Assembly (NCBI GenBank): GCA_964577305.1
Contig: CAZNYS010000005.1
Location: 1 to 64,000 of the forward strand
Direction: 5' to 3'
DNA: 64,000 bases
From: UBA9300 sp964577305
GTDB taxonomy: Bacteria > Bacteroidota > Bacteroidia > Bacteroidales > VadinHA17
The translations under genes were made by a program, and so were the position numbers. How positions within the stretch are numbered: position 1 is the first letter of the stretch; each line of letters begins with the position of its first letter. Under the pieces are notes generated by a model. That model did no database searches. It was not told the origin of the DNA and worked only from the letters and a program-made list of their open reading frames with translations. Positions 1-8,904 of the stretch are shown piece by piece.

Positions 1-16
1 GATAAGATTTAATAAT

Positions 17-2866
17 TTAATTTACAGCAAATATTATTTCAATATAATGTGTCCTGTCAATAATATCAAGGTCAAACAGGAGTTTTGTATCAGAGATCTT
101 AACAGGCTGAAGCTTTCTGTTATCCATCCTTACTTCAATCGTACCAGCAGGTAATGTTATAATTTCCAGATGAGTATTATGTTTATCACCTGACCTGTTT
201 TCAACTTTAAATCCTATTGTATTCAGAGAGTTGTCAATTGTGATCTGATCGCCATTAAGAAAACCGTCACGTTCGAATTCAATACTTATCCTTATTTTTT
301 CAGTAATAATTGAAAACCTGCTTCTTATTCCGTCTCTTGGAATAACATAAAAACTCTTTCTGTCTTGCTCAAGCTTACCTCCGTAACAGAACCATCCAAA
401 CAAGGGATCATCTGTTAATATTGTTTCAGCCATCCTGATAGCAGCACAATTGCCCAGATCAGCTTCACCATCATATGGCTGTACCCCGTGGGGGACATTT
501 CTGTATTTCCCATGCATGAACCTTTTTTCTCCTTTTCCTGAATTAAATGTCCAGCCAATAGCACCGTCATTCTCTTTGCCCGGATACCAGTATCCATAGT
601 TTGATTCGGCATTGCCTGTATTCATCAATGCAAACGAGCCAAGGTAAGAAGCGTATCCCCACTGAAGCCAGTCCCAAGGTTTACCGGAAAACAGAAAACC
701 GTAATCAAGAATACCTCGCCCTCCCATCCTGGCCGTATAATACATTCTTGAAGTTGATCCGAGGTTGTAGTAAGTTGGAATAAGACATCCTCTGTGAGCG
801 AGATTCGCCTTTAACTGACGATCCATGAACAAGCGACTGTCCTCCTGCCTTACATCCGGATGTGAATGCCATTTCTTAAGATTAACATCATACCACAAAT
901 TTGTGTCGGACTTCATACGATTAAGTGTTCCGTACTTTGCAAGATCATAGCTTGAAGAGAAGGCTGTTCCGCCAGTACAGTACTCTGAATGATACGGGTA
1001 TTTATCATCATAAACGAAGTACTTTACTTTCTTTTCCCATTCATTTCTCAACCAGTCAGCATCTTCTTTTCTGCCACGATCCTCAAGGTCATCAATTAAA
1101 GATAGGATGACCACTTCGTTCATTATACCCCATTTATACGTATCCGCCCAGGGATAAATTTTATAAGGATAGGTAAAATAAGCTTTTGCTGTTTGAAAAG
1201 CTCTTTCAAGATAAGTTTCTGCATCAAGGTAATGAACTTTTCCCGGATAATAGTCCGCTATCTGGAACATGTGGTAATATAACATTATTATATGCGGATA
1301 ATCGTAAGGCCGACAGATATTCATTTTGTCCAGATTATTATTCCTGATTCCTGCAAACCTGAATTTATCACGTGCTACATGCCAGTTAGGCACGCTGTAT
1401 ATACCATAAGGATTGGGCATCTCTTTATCTGTTCTTTGAAGACCACCCCATACAAAATTTTTAATATAATATTCTACCGAGCTTATCTCATTATCATCAG
1501 GCAGGTAAACATTTTTGGCTGCAATAAAAGGAGCCTTGCACAGGGCGGGATCATCACCGGACAGGACAAATCCATAAAAATAGTCATAACCATCAGTATT
1601 GTCAGGTCCCCGGAGAACGCTTTGCTCCATATCCCATACCGAAAACAGGCCATTATACCATTTTGCAGTGTCACGGTGCTGCTGTTTCACGGTAATGAAT
1701 GCGCTCCTTTTTTTGATAAGAGTCTCTAACGGCTCGGTGGAGAAAAATTCTAGTACTGACTTTTCTCTTCCATTATAATACACACTAAGTATGTTTTCAC
1801 CAAAGCGTTTAAATTCAACTTCAAAAATATGATGATCAGGTGCCGGGGTTTCCAGAAACCTTATCGAAGTCTGTTCCGGGTATTCGGCAATAATAGAATC
1901 TATGTCATTCTTTGTGCGAAGTGAAACTTTTGCCTTGAGACCCTGTGGTAATGTCATCCCAGGGATAACCCTTATATCAAATAGTCCGTTACGATAAAGA
2001 ACCTCTCGCATTTCATTGTAACTGTTAACCCAAACATACCTGAAACCATATTCAACTACACTACCTCTTTCTCCGGCAGGTGACAGAGTTAGTGTAGTGC
2101 CCTCCATCCTTTTTCCCTTTTTATCCTCCCCATCTTCAATACCTGAATGGATGAATACACCCGAGCCATTGAAATTTTCCAGTTTAGTTCCAGTTTTAGT
2201 CATAATCAGCAGGTAAGGAGGCTCTCCTGACCGGCGGGTAAAGTAAAGATAAGAAGCATCCCCTGCTATATATTGGTGTTTGATAAATGTATGTTCATAT
2301 ATATGATTATGATCATAACGTCTGAAGGTAGGGTCATAACCTTCTCCCGGAGGGCTTGCAATTGGAAAAGGTATCTCAAAATTTCCGATAGTAACCGGGA
2401 ATTCCATCATTGTTTGAAACCTGTATGTTACGTCCATTCCATGACCTTTCTTTTCAATTACCCGTTCCATCTTTACAGGCATCCCTTCTTCATAATCTGT
2501 ATAGACAATCTTATTGGCAGAAACCAGTTTGGCCCTGGTATCACCATCATAAACCGGGATCCAGTCACCATGGTCAATCTTATATAATACCCTTGCATTA
2601 CCCCATACCTTTCCCGGGGCGATAATATTTGATTGGTACCTATCCGAAGCAGATGAAAAACGGGTAATACCTGAATTATTGTAATTGTAATTATACTTAT
2701 CAGCGTAAAATGACACACGTCTTGCATCAGTACAACTAAAGTCTGCCTGAATATCATCATCATTTATTGTTGTAAGATGCTTCTGCGTCTGGGAAACAAC
2801 ATTATGACAGATTATAATAGAGGCAAATAAAGCTACGAATCTTAGTTTAGGCAATGAATTATTCAT
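17..2866 (-). CDS. Exported DUF5695-like protein, copy B (putative carbohydrate-active enzyme)
   Basis: A 949-residue protein with a Sec-type signal peptide (about residues 1-25, ending near VVSQ). It is a clear paralogue of the protein at 5224-7965: both share WYNGLFSV, a DDPALCKAP-type segment, the D-G-E-A-D-L-G-N segment and the same C-terminal beta-rich end. The N-terminal third (to about residue 370) looks beta-rich. The middle and C-terminal part has long aromatic helices (YYHMFQIA, YLERAFQTAKAYF) that suggest an alpha/alpha toroid. I believe this is the DUF5695 family, but the name is from memory. No catalytic residue can be assigned with confidence. It is the last gene of the PUL and its ATG overlaps the stop of the upstream GH31 gene by 8 nt (ATGAATAA), which suggests translational coupling. 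The stop codon lies at 17-19, so the gene is complete. Confidence 0.75.
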   Translation of the reverse strand: MNNSLPKLRFVALFASIIICHNVVSQTQKHLTTINDDDIQADFSCTDARRVSFYADKYNYNYNNSGITRFSSASDRYQSNIIAPGKVWGNARVLYKIDHGDWIPVYDGDTRAKLVSANKIVYTDYEEGMPVKMERVIEKKGHGMDVTYRFQTMMEFPVTIGNFEIPFPIASPPGEGYDPTFRRYDHNHIYEHTFIKHQYIAGDASYLYFTRRSGEPPYLLIMTKTGTKLENFNGSGVFIHSGIEDGEDKKGKRMEGTTLTLSPAGERGSVVEYGFRYVWVNSYNEMREVLYRNGLFDIRVIPGMTLPQGLKAKVSLRTKNDIDSIIAEYPEQTSIRFLETPAPDHHIFEVEFKRFGENILSVYYNGREKSVLEFFSTEPLETLIKKRSAFITVKQQHRDTAKWYNGLFSVWDMEQSVLRGPDNTDGYDYFYGFVLSGDDPALCKAPFIAAKNVYLPDDNEISSVEYYIKNFVWGGLQRTDKEMPNPYGIYSVPNWHVARDKFRFAGIRNNNLDKMNICRPYDYPHIIMLYYHMFQIADYYPGKVHYLDAETYLERAFQTAKAYFTYPYKIYPWADTYKWGIMNEVVILSLIDDLEDRGRKEDADWLRNEWEKKVKYFVYDDKYPYHSEYCTGGTAFSSSYDLAKYGTLNRMKSDTNLWYDVNLKKWHSHPDVRQEDSRLFMDRQLKANLAHRGCLIPTYYNLGSTSRMYYTARMGGRGILDYGFLFSGKPWDWLQWGYASYLGSFALMNTGNAESNYGYWYPGKENDGAIGWTFNSGKGEKRFMHGKYRNVPHGVQPYDGEADLGNCAAIRMAETILTDDPLFGWFCYGGKLEQDRKSFYVIPRDGIRSRFSIITEKIRISIEFERDGFLNGDQITIDNSLNTIGFKVENRSGDKHNTHLEIITLPAGTIEVRMDNRKLQPVKISDTKLLFDLDIIDRTHYIEIIFAVN

Positions 2867-5189
2867 ATTTTAAGCTAATTATGATTTTCTCTCCTTTATA
2901 ATTGATAAGCTTTGCCTCCCCTGATGGTAACAGTTTTAGTCTGAATTTACGTTCACGGTTTACTTCATTTAAAGATGAATCATCATGGGGTTTTATAGTC
3001 AAAACTGCTTTTTTATCATCCCAGTGAAATTTTGTTTTGTTAATATTCTTGTTTTCAAGATAATCTAAACTTACTCCATCATCTTCATACAGCATGAATG
3101 AACCATCAGCACCGGTGTATATTCTTATCTCGAGAGGTTCATCTACAGGTTGTGAGGTATACTGCCGTACAGGGTCAAAAGGTATTATTGCTCCTGCGCT
3201 AACAAATAGAGGCATTATGCTCAGATTAACACTACGCCTGATAAATTTCCCTCCTTCATATTCTGTATTATCCCACCAGTCATACCATTCCCCGTCAGGC
3301 AGATAGACTTCGCGGCTTGAAGCTCCCTTTTCATAAACAGGAGCAACTATCATATCCCGGCCCCACAGGTACTGATCTCCGATACCTCTTGCGATTATAT
3401 CATCGGGATAGTGTATCCACATAGCTCTCATCATAGGCAGGCCCTTTATCCTGGCCTCCCAGACAAGAGTATAATTATATGATAATAACCGGTATCTTAA
3501 TTGGTCATATTCCCGGCATACAGGTTCAATTTTGGGATTATTTAATTCAGATTCTAGAGGATTATTCCTGTTTTCCTTCGGTCCCATCTCACTGAGTCCC
3601 CATCCCCAGGGCAACCGTGTCCACCATGTACGTCCGTGAGAGCGAAAGGAAGGACAGAATGCACCAAACTGGAACCATCGTGCATATAATTCACCATCAA
3701 GTTCTTCGCCCGGGTAAAATCCGCCAATGTCAGACCCCCAGAATGGTGAGAGGCTGAGAGAATGATTTATCCCGACAGCTATCTGGCCTTCGAGTGTTTT
3801 CCATGCTGATTCAGTATCACCCGACCAAACCCATCCGCCCCATCTGGCTATTCCAAGATGACCATTACGGTGAAGGCTCCATGGACGCACACCAGGTTTG
3901 GTATACAATGGTCCCTGGTAATACAGCTGGTGTCTTTTGATACGTTCATAAAGATCAAACCAGTCACCTTCATCAGGCCACCATGCATCGACACCACTTT
4001 CAACCAGGCCAATATGTTGCTTCCAGTAATTGAATATATGTGATCCATCAAGCTCTTCACCGGCACCAGGTGGTATTGTTCCATGCAGCGTTGGCAACTT
4101 ATCCCTGTCCCATGGTACCATGTGAACAATTACCTTCACATTTAAATCATGAAGGTCATCGATCACTTCAGAAGGCTCCCTTTTAAATACTTCAGGGTTA
4201 AAATCGAATGAGGGCTGTTCAGTATTCCATCCCCGCGGGCAGAATCCCGTACCCAGGTATATCACGGCATCAACAGGTATTTGTTTTTCCCTGAATGTTT
4301 CCACAATCTCTATCATCTGGTTTTCATCCTCAAGAGTCCTGTGCGACTGCATATACCCTAGAGCCCACTTTGGGGGAATAACCGCACGGCCGGTAATTTC
4401 AGCAAGATCATTCATAAATATTTCCGGTTCCCCGGTGTCAAATACAAAAATGTCATATTGCCCCGGAATGTAGCTATCGGCCGGAGGAATCCCTTTACCG
4501 GAATTCTGCTGCTGGTTTACCCTGTTTTGTACTTCTGTTTCACTTCCCATCTCTCTGCGGGGAATAAATACACCCTTCTTATCGTCTGTGAGGTCTACCT
4601 GCACCCAGGGTGATGCAACGAACAATCCCCAGCCGCCTGTACCTGCCAGCATTGCCACCGGGTTACGTGACCCGTATGCATTAGCCTGCCATCGTGGTTC
4701 CATTTTGTGCAGCCTCCCACGACGATCAAATTCAATCTTCTCATTTTGCCATCCCCGGCCCATCCTGGGACCTCCTTCGCCCATCCCGAGAACGGGATTA
4801 TCATCAAGAATAAAAGATACACTGCCATCCTCCCGGAAGCTAAGCTCCTGTATTAATCTTCCAGTATTATTATAGACTGCTACTCTCAAAGGTTCAGCAA
4901 GTACGGTAACATCAAACTTTCCAGCCTTAGCTTTCAGCATGCCATCGATCTCACATACAGATATTGCTGGTTCAGGATAATCCTTATCTGCCAGAACCGG
5001 TGTATAAGTCAGCTCACCTTTCATGCCATCAGGCTTAAGTGTTATACGGATACTGCCTCTCCCGGACTCCCTTATTTCCAATGTCACAGGCAGGCTATCG
5101 TATTTCAGTATCTGTGCCTGTGTTGATCCGCCCGCAAACAGCATTATTACAACTAATGCAATTCTTAGAAAATAGCTTCCGGAATTCAT
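2859..5189 (-). CDS. GH31 glycoside hydrolase (PUL 1)
   Basis: A 776-residue exported retaining alpha-glycosidase-like enzyme of family GH31. It has a signal peptide (about 1-26, cut after STQAQ), an N-terminal beta-sandwich, a TIM barrel (about 270-560) with the WGSDIGGF motif, and a DUF5110-like C-terminal beta domain (about 685-735, YTGADGSFMLYEDDG). By family position the nucleophile is D406 in DAWWPDEGDW and the acid/base is D458 in WVWSGDTES. The nucleophile motif reads WPDEG where typical alpha-glucosidases and alpha-xylosidases have W-x-D-M-N-E, so the substrate cannot be taken from those enzymes. It is very close to the GH31 at 48305-50626. It sits between the two DUF5695-like genes (33-nt gap upstream, 8-nt overlap downstream), so it probably acts on the same glycan. 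Confidence 0.88.
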   Translation of the reverse strand: MNSGSYFLRIALVVIMLFAGGSTQAQILKYDSLPVTLEIRESGRGSIRITLKPDGMKGELTYTPVLADKDYPEPAISVCEIDGMLKAKAGKFDVTVLAEPLRVAVYNNTGRLIQELSFREDGSVSFILDDNPVLGMGEGGPRMGRGWQNEKIEFDRRGRLHKMEPRWQANAYGSRNPVAMLAGTGGWGLFVASPWVQVDLTDDKKGVFIPRREMGSETEVQNRVNQQQNSGKGIPPADSYIPGQYDIFVFDTGEPEIFMNDLAEITGRAVIPPKWALGYMQSHRTLEDENQMIEIVETFREKQIPVDAVIYLGTGFCPRGWNTEQPSFDFNPEVFKREPSEVIDDLHDLNVKVIVHMVPWDRDKLPTLHGTIPPGAGEELDGSHIFNYWKQHIGLVESGVDAWWPDEGDWFDLYERIKRHQLYYQGPLYTKPGVRPWSLHRNGHLGIARWGGWVWSGDTESAWKTLEGQIAVGINHSLSLSPFWGSDIGGFYPGEELDGELYARWFQFGAFCPSFRSHGRTWWTRLPWGWGLSEMGPKENRNNPLESELNNPKIEPVCREYDQLRYRLLSYNYTLVWEARIKGLPMMRAMWIHYPDDIIARGIGDQYLWGRDMIVAPVYEKGASSREVYLPDGEWYDWWDNTEYEGGKFIRRSVNLSIMPLFVSAGAIIPFDPVRQYTSQPVDEPLEIRIYTGADGSFMLYEDDGVSLDYLENKNINKTKFHWDDKKAVLTIKPHDDSSLNEVNRERKFRLKLLPSGEAKLINYKGEKIIISLKYE

Positions 5190-5223
5190 AATATTCTATA
5201 TTTTTTTAGCCTGTTATCAATTG

Positions 5224-7965
5224 TTAGCTATAGCTTAGCCTGACAGTATGTTTTGATGCCGATATATTAATATCTATGCGGTATGTATGATCAGCTTCTT
5301 TGACCGGTATAACTTCCCTGCCATCAATATTTATATTAAGTTTCCTGCCATCAGGGACGAATATTGTCAAACCTGTATTATGACTGTCACCTGTCCGGTT
5401 TTCAACTTCAAAAGTCATACTTTTTAATGATCTCCCTACAACTATCTCCCCATCCCTGGCAAAGCCATCACGATCAAGCTCAATACTCAACCTGTTTTTT
5501 TCAGTTATAACAGAGAATCTGCATCTGAGTCCATCCCTTGGAATAACTGAATAGCTATTCCTGTTTTCCCGGAGGATTCCCCCGTAAGCCATCAATCCGA
5601 AAAGGGGATCATCAGTAAGGATTGTCTCTGCAATCCTGATGGCTGACCCGTTGCCAAGGTCTGCCTCACCGTCGTACATCCATGCACCCCTGTCATACTC
5701 TTTCCTTATCCATGCCCTGCCATGCTTTGAACTCATAAAAGCCCAGCCCATTGCACCATCGTTTATTTTACCTGGCGCCCAGAACCCATAATTTGATTCT
5801 TCGGTACCGGTATTCATCAACGACCATGAACTGAGGTAGGATGCATAGCCTAATCTCAGCCACTTATAGGGATTGCTGGCAAAATATTTACCATAATCAA
5901 GTATTGACCAGCCTCCCATCTTGGCCATATAGCTCATACCACCATCAGCACCAAGCTGGAAATACTTGGTTTCAAGCCATCCCCTCACAGTCAAACCGGC
6001 GTATAATTGCTTTTCCATAAACACAAGTGCATCAGCTGTACTGACATCAGGATGTGAATACCATAACTCTCTTATCTTATCATACCAGAGGTTTGTATCG
6101 GATTGCATTTTATTCAAAGCCCCGTATTTTGCAAAGGCATACGATGATTCAAAAGCTGTCCGGTCAAACGAATACTCCGAGCTATAAGGATATTTATTGT
6201 CATAAATAAAGAATTTCACCTTCTTTTCATATTCACCACGTAACCAGTCAGCATCTTCCTGCCTGCCATTTTCTTCAAGAGCAGCGATTATATCCTCTAT
6301 TACCAGTTCATTATAGCAACCAATCTCATATGCTTTATAGTACTCACCCCAGATCTCATATGGATAAAGGAAGAATCCTCTTGCTGTCATGAAAGCCCTA
6401 TCAAGGTACCCGTCAGCATCAAGGTATTTAACTTTCTCCGGGTACATTTTTGCTATCTGGTACATATGATAGTAAAGCATAAACATATGGGGATAATCAT
6501 ATGAACGCCATACCTGCATCCTGTCGAGCTGCCTGCTTCTTACCCCTGCCCTGGCATCAATATCCCGTGCTGCCTTCCAGTTAGGAACTCCATAAATCCC
6601 GTAGGGATATGGGTCGTCAGTGTCAGTTCTCTGCAATTTATCCCAGACGAAGTTTTCAATATAATATTCAACTGCCTTAATCTCGCTGTCTACAGGGAAG
6701 TATACATTTTTAGCTACCACATAAGGAGCCTTGCATAATGCGGGATCATCACAGGTGAGTACATAACCCCACCAGTAATCAAAACCGTCGGTATCATCAG
6801 GGCTTCTCAATACTGAATTACCCATATCATATACTGAAAAAAGGCCGTTATACCATTTGCTGGTATCGCGGTGCTGTTGCCTGTTAACTATGAAGGAGGC
6901 TCTTTTCTTAATCAGTGTTTCAATTGGTTCGGTAGAAAAAAATTCAAGGTAAGTCTGCTGACCATTCCCATAATGAACTGTCAGCATATTTTCCCCCAGT
7001 CTGTTAAATTCCACCTCGAAGACAAAATGATCCGGTTGGTTCTCTCCCACAAAATTTACATTGGTTTGGTCTGGGAATTCTGCAGTTATCGATTCAATTT
7101 TATTCTTCGTATGTAATGAAAACATAGCTTTCAGATCTGTCGGCACTGACATTCCCGGAACAACCTGGATATCAAACAAACCCTCTTCATAGAGAATATC
7201 TCTCATCCCTTCCCAGCTGTCTGCCCACCTGAATTTGAAGCCGCAATGCATCTTACTGTTATCACTTCCGGCTGATCCGACTACATATTTGGTATGATCC
7301 TGTCTCCATGTACCGCTTTCGACATTGTTACCGGTAAGGTATGAATGAATATAATAATCTGATCCTTCTGAATATTCCAGTTTTGTATTTCCCTTTGGCA
7401 ATACCATCAGAAAAGGAGGCTGACCTGAAGGCCTGGCAAAGAAAATAAATGATCCGTTACCTGAAATATAACTATGCGTTGTATAGCACTCCTCGAAAAT
7501 ATGTTCAGGGCTTCCACCTCCGGGTCTGCTCACAGGTAATGATATTAAAAGGTCACCTATAGTAAATGACCATTTCATCATTGATTCGATTATAATATCC
7601 ATATCAATGCCTTTCTCATTCAGGCTGTACCTTGTTTCCATTTTTTGAGGCATCCCGGGCTGATAATCAATAATGCTGATTGAGGAATCCTCATTAAGAA
7701 CAAGCTGCCTTGCCCCCCCCAAAATACTTAACCAGTCACCTTCAAGGATTTTATACACAAGTTCGGGTCTGTTCCATGCACCACTTACCACGTTGGCTTT
7801 ATATGGATCATTTGGACTTACTAAAGATGTGATGCCCCTTGTAGTGATTGTTGCCTTAATAACATCATTTTCCACTACATACTTGTCCTGGCCTCTTTGC
7901 CCGTACAGATCAGGCAAAAAGAGGAAACAGACCATTGAAAAACATATAATGATCCATGTTTTCAT
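5224..7965 (-). CDS. Exported DUF5695-like protein, copy A (putative carbohydrate-active enzyme)
   Basis: A 913-residue protein with a signal peptide (about 1-23, LPDLYGQ). It is homologous over its whole length to the 949-residue protein at 17-2866. Residues about 28-370 look like beta-sandwich domains. Residues about 370-800 hold repeated aromatic helices of the kind seen in (alpha/alpha)6 barrels, for example HMFMLYYHMYQIAKMYP near 493. Acidic, aromatic-rich stretches shared by both copies (DDTDGFDYWWG near 390, DDPALCKAP near 406, YDGEADLGNGSAIRIAE near 764) are candidate active-site loops; that is inference. The family name DUF5695 is from memory and I know of no assigned activity. It follows the small unknown gene at 8025 (59-nt gap) and precedes GH31. 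Compared with copy B it lacks the N-terminal insertion of about 25 residues. Confidence 0.75.
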   Translation of the reverse strand: MKTWIIICFSMVCFLFLPDLYGQRGQDKYVVENDVIKATITTRGITSLVSPNDPYKANVVSGAWNRPELVYKILEGDWLSILGGARQLVLNEDSSISIIDYQPGMPQKMETRYSLNEKGIDMDIIIESMMKWSFTIGDLLISLPVSRPGGGSPEHIFEECYTTHSYISGNGSFIFFARPSGQPPFLMVLPKGNTKLEYSEGSDYYIHSYLTGNNVESGTWRQDHTKYVVGSAGSDNSKMHCGFKFRWADSWEGMRDILYEEGLFDIQVVPGMSVPTDLKAMFSLHTKNKIESITAEFPDQTNVNFVGENQPDHFVFEVEFNRLGENMLTVHYGNGQQTYLEFFSTEPIETLIKKRASFIVNRQQHRDTSKWYNGLFSVYDMGNSVLRSPDDTDGFDYWWGYVLTCDDPALCKAPYVVAKNVYFPVDSEIKAVEYYIENFVWDKLQRTDTDDPYPYGIYGVPNWKAARDIDARAGVRSRQLDRMQVWRSYDYPHMFMLYYHMYQIAKMYPEKVKYLDADGYLDRAFMTARGFFLYPYEIWGEYYKAYEIGCYNELVIEDIIAALEENGRQEDADWLRGEYEKKVKFFIYDNKYPYSSEYSFDRTAFESSYAFAKYGALNKMQSDTNLWYDKIRELWYSHPDVSTADALVFMEKQLYAGLTVRGWLETKYFQLGADGGMSYMAKMGGWSILDYGKYFASNPYKWLRLGYASYLSSWSLMNTGTEESNYGFWAPGKINDGAMGWAFMSSKHGRAWIRKEYDRGAWMYDGEADLGNGSAIRIAETILTDDPLFGLMAYGGILRENRNSYSVIPRDGLRCRFSVITEKNRLSIELDRDGFARDGEIVVGRSLKSMTFEVENRTGDSHNTGLTIFVPDGRKLNINIDGREVIPVKEADHTYRIDINISASKHTVRLSYS

Positions 7966-8024
7966 AATTATCCTGTAATTATTGATTAATAAATAATAAT
8001 AGCGGCATGGAAATATTCAAGCAG

Positions 8025-8726
8025 TTATACCTCACTGTTAAGATGCTGGATAAGATTGACTACATCGTTATAATTATCGAAGTCAATACCTTCCTGCTTT
8101 ATATACTGGTCCAGTTCCTTTCTTTTATCTTTGAAAATACGCAAAAAGGCTCCTTTATTAATAAACCTTTCTCTTTTGCCTTCCCTTTCAACATAATAAG
8201 TTATTTTCCTGGAAACCTCTAAATTCTCAGGAAGGTCCATATTATAAAGTACGCCGCTGTTTGTTAAGGCAGACAATGATGTTACCCTGCTTGTCTTTGA
8301 GGTTATGCCATAACCCACATCTTCTCCTTCAACCCGCACTGTTCCCGAGAACTGAACCAGTAGTTTAACCCTTCCGATTACTGCCAGTTCATAAAATGCA
8401 TTCCCGGCGGGAAGAAAAATCATATTATTAAGATAGACAGTATCGATGGATTGAAGATTGCCAAGGGCCATAAAACGATCATTATCAATAAAGATCATCT
8501 CTTCGGTCACGATATTGTAATTAAGGAGAGAAACCACCGTATCTCCGCTCTTTTTTACTACAATACCATCAGCAAAACGGTTAAACAGGTATTGCGGAAT
8601 TTTTTCAGACACAGTTATCTGTGCATTAACTACATCCTGCCCCGAAGCTAATGTAATTAACACAAATAGTGTCAGCATTAGTGTTTTTGTCCTGTTACCG
8701 GATAATTTTATCAAAATATTTTTCAT
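8025..8726 (-). CDS. Exported protein of unknown function
   Basis: A 233-residue protein that I do not recognise. The first ~36 residues form a signal peptide (positive start, hydrophobic MLTLFVLITLA, cut near VVNAQ). The middle (about 55-165) reads as alternating beta strands with short turns. The last ~50 residues are charged and helical (FKDKRKELDQYIKQEGIDFDNYNDVV). There is no lipobox, so a periplasmic or secreted location is likely. It is the first gene after the hairpin at 8854-8883 and a promoter-like box lies 72-79 nt upstream of its start. It may therefore lead its own transcript with the DUF5695-GH31-DUF5695 cluster. A role as an accessory or chaperone for those enzymes is speculation. 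Confidence 0.7.
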   Translation of the reverse strand: MKNILIKLSGNRTKTLMLTLFVLITLASGQDVVNAQITVSEKIPQYLFNRFADGIVVKKSGDTVVSLLNYNIVTEEMIFIDNDRFMALGNLQSIDTVYLNNMIFLPAGNAFYELAVIGRVKLLVQFSGTVRVEGEDVGYGITSKTSRVTSLSALTNSGVLYNMDLPENLEVSRKITYYVEREGKRERFINKGAFLRIFKDKRKELDQYIKQEGIDFDNYNDVVNLIQHLNSEV

Positions 8727-8797
8727 GACTTCTTTATTTTTTGCTCATTATGTGTAAACCCACGGTATACTTTTTCTTATCTAATGTTACCGTTAAT

Positions 8798-8805
8798 CAA
8801 AGATA
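8798..8805 (-). promoter_or_regulatory. Promoter-like -7 box upstream of the unknown/DUF5695/GH31 gene set
   Basis: Read on the minus strand the site is TATCTTTG, a full match to the Bacteroidota -7 consensus TAnnTTTG. A TTG at 8823-8825 is the nearest -33 candidate, but its spacing of 17 nt is shorter than the usual 19-21. The site lies just downstream of the hairpin at 8854-8883 and 72 nt before the start at 8726, which suits an internal promoter of the PUL. Confidence 0.4.
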
Positions 8806-8853
8806 CACATTTATCAATCGAGCAATCATCAATAAACAGAATACCTTTAATAA

Positions 8854-8883
8854 GAGAAAGACTGCACTATGGCAGTCTTTCTC
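8854..8883 (-). terminator. Hairpin after the DUF1735-type gene (terminator or attenuator)
   Basis: A perfect 12-bp stem (GAGAAAGACTGC at 8854-8865 and its complement at 8872-8883) with a 6-nt loop lies 22 nt after the stop of the gene at 8905. On the minus strand it is followed by TTATTAAAGG, only a weak T tract, so partial read-through is possible. Confidence 0.6.
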
Positions 8884-8904
8884 CAAATTAACCCAAAAAC
8901 TAAT

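Noticed and set aside
1292..1729. 145-codon open frame on the plus strand inside the first DUF5695-like gene
   Set aside because: It is antisense to a well-supported gene, its translation is low-complexity and cysteine/isoleucine-rich, and it has no recognisable domain.
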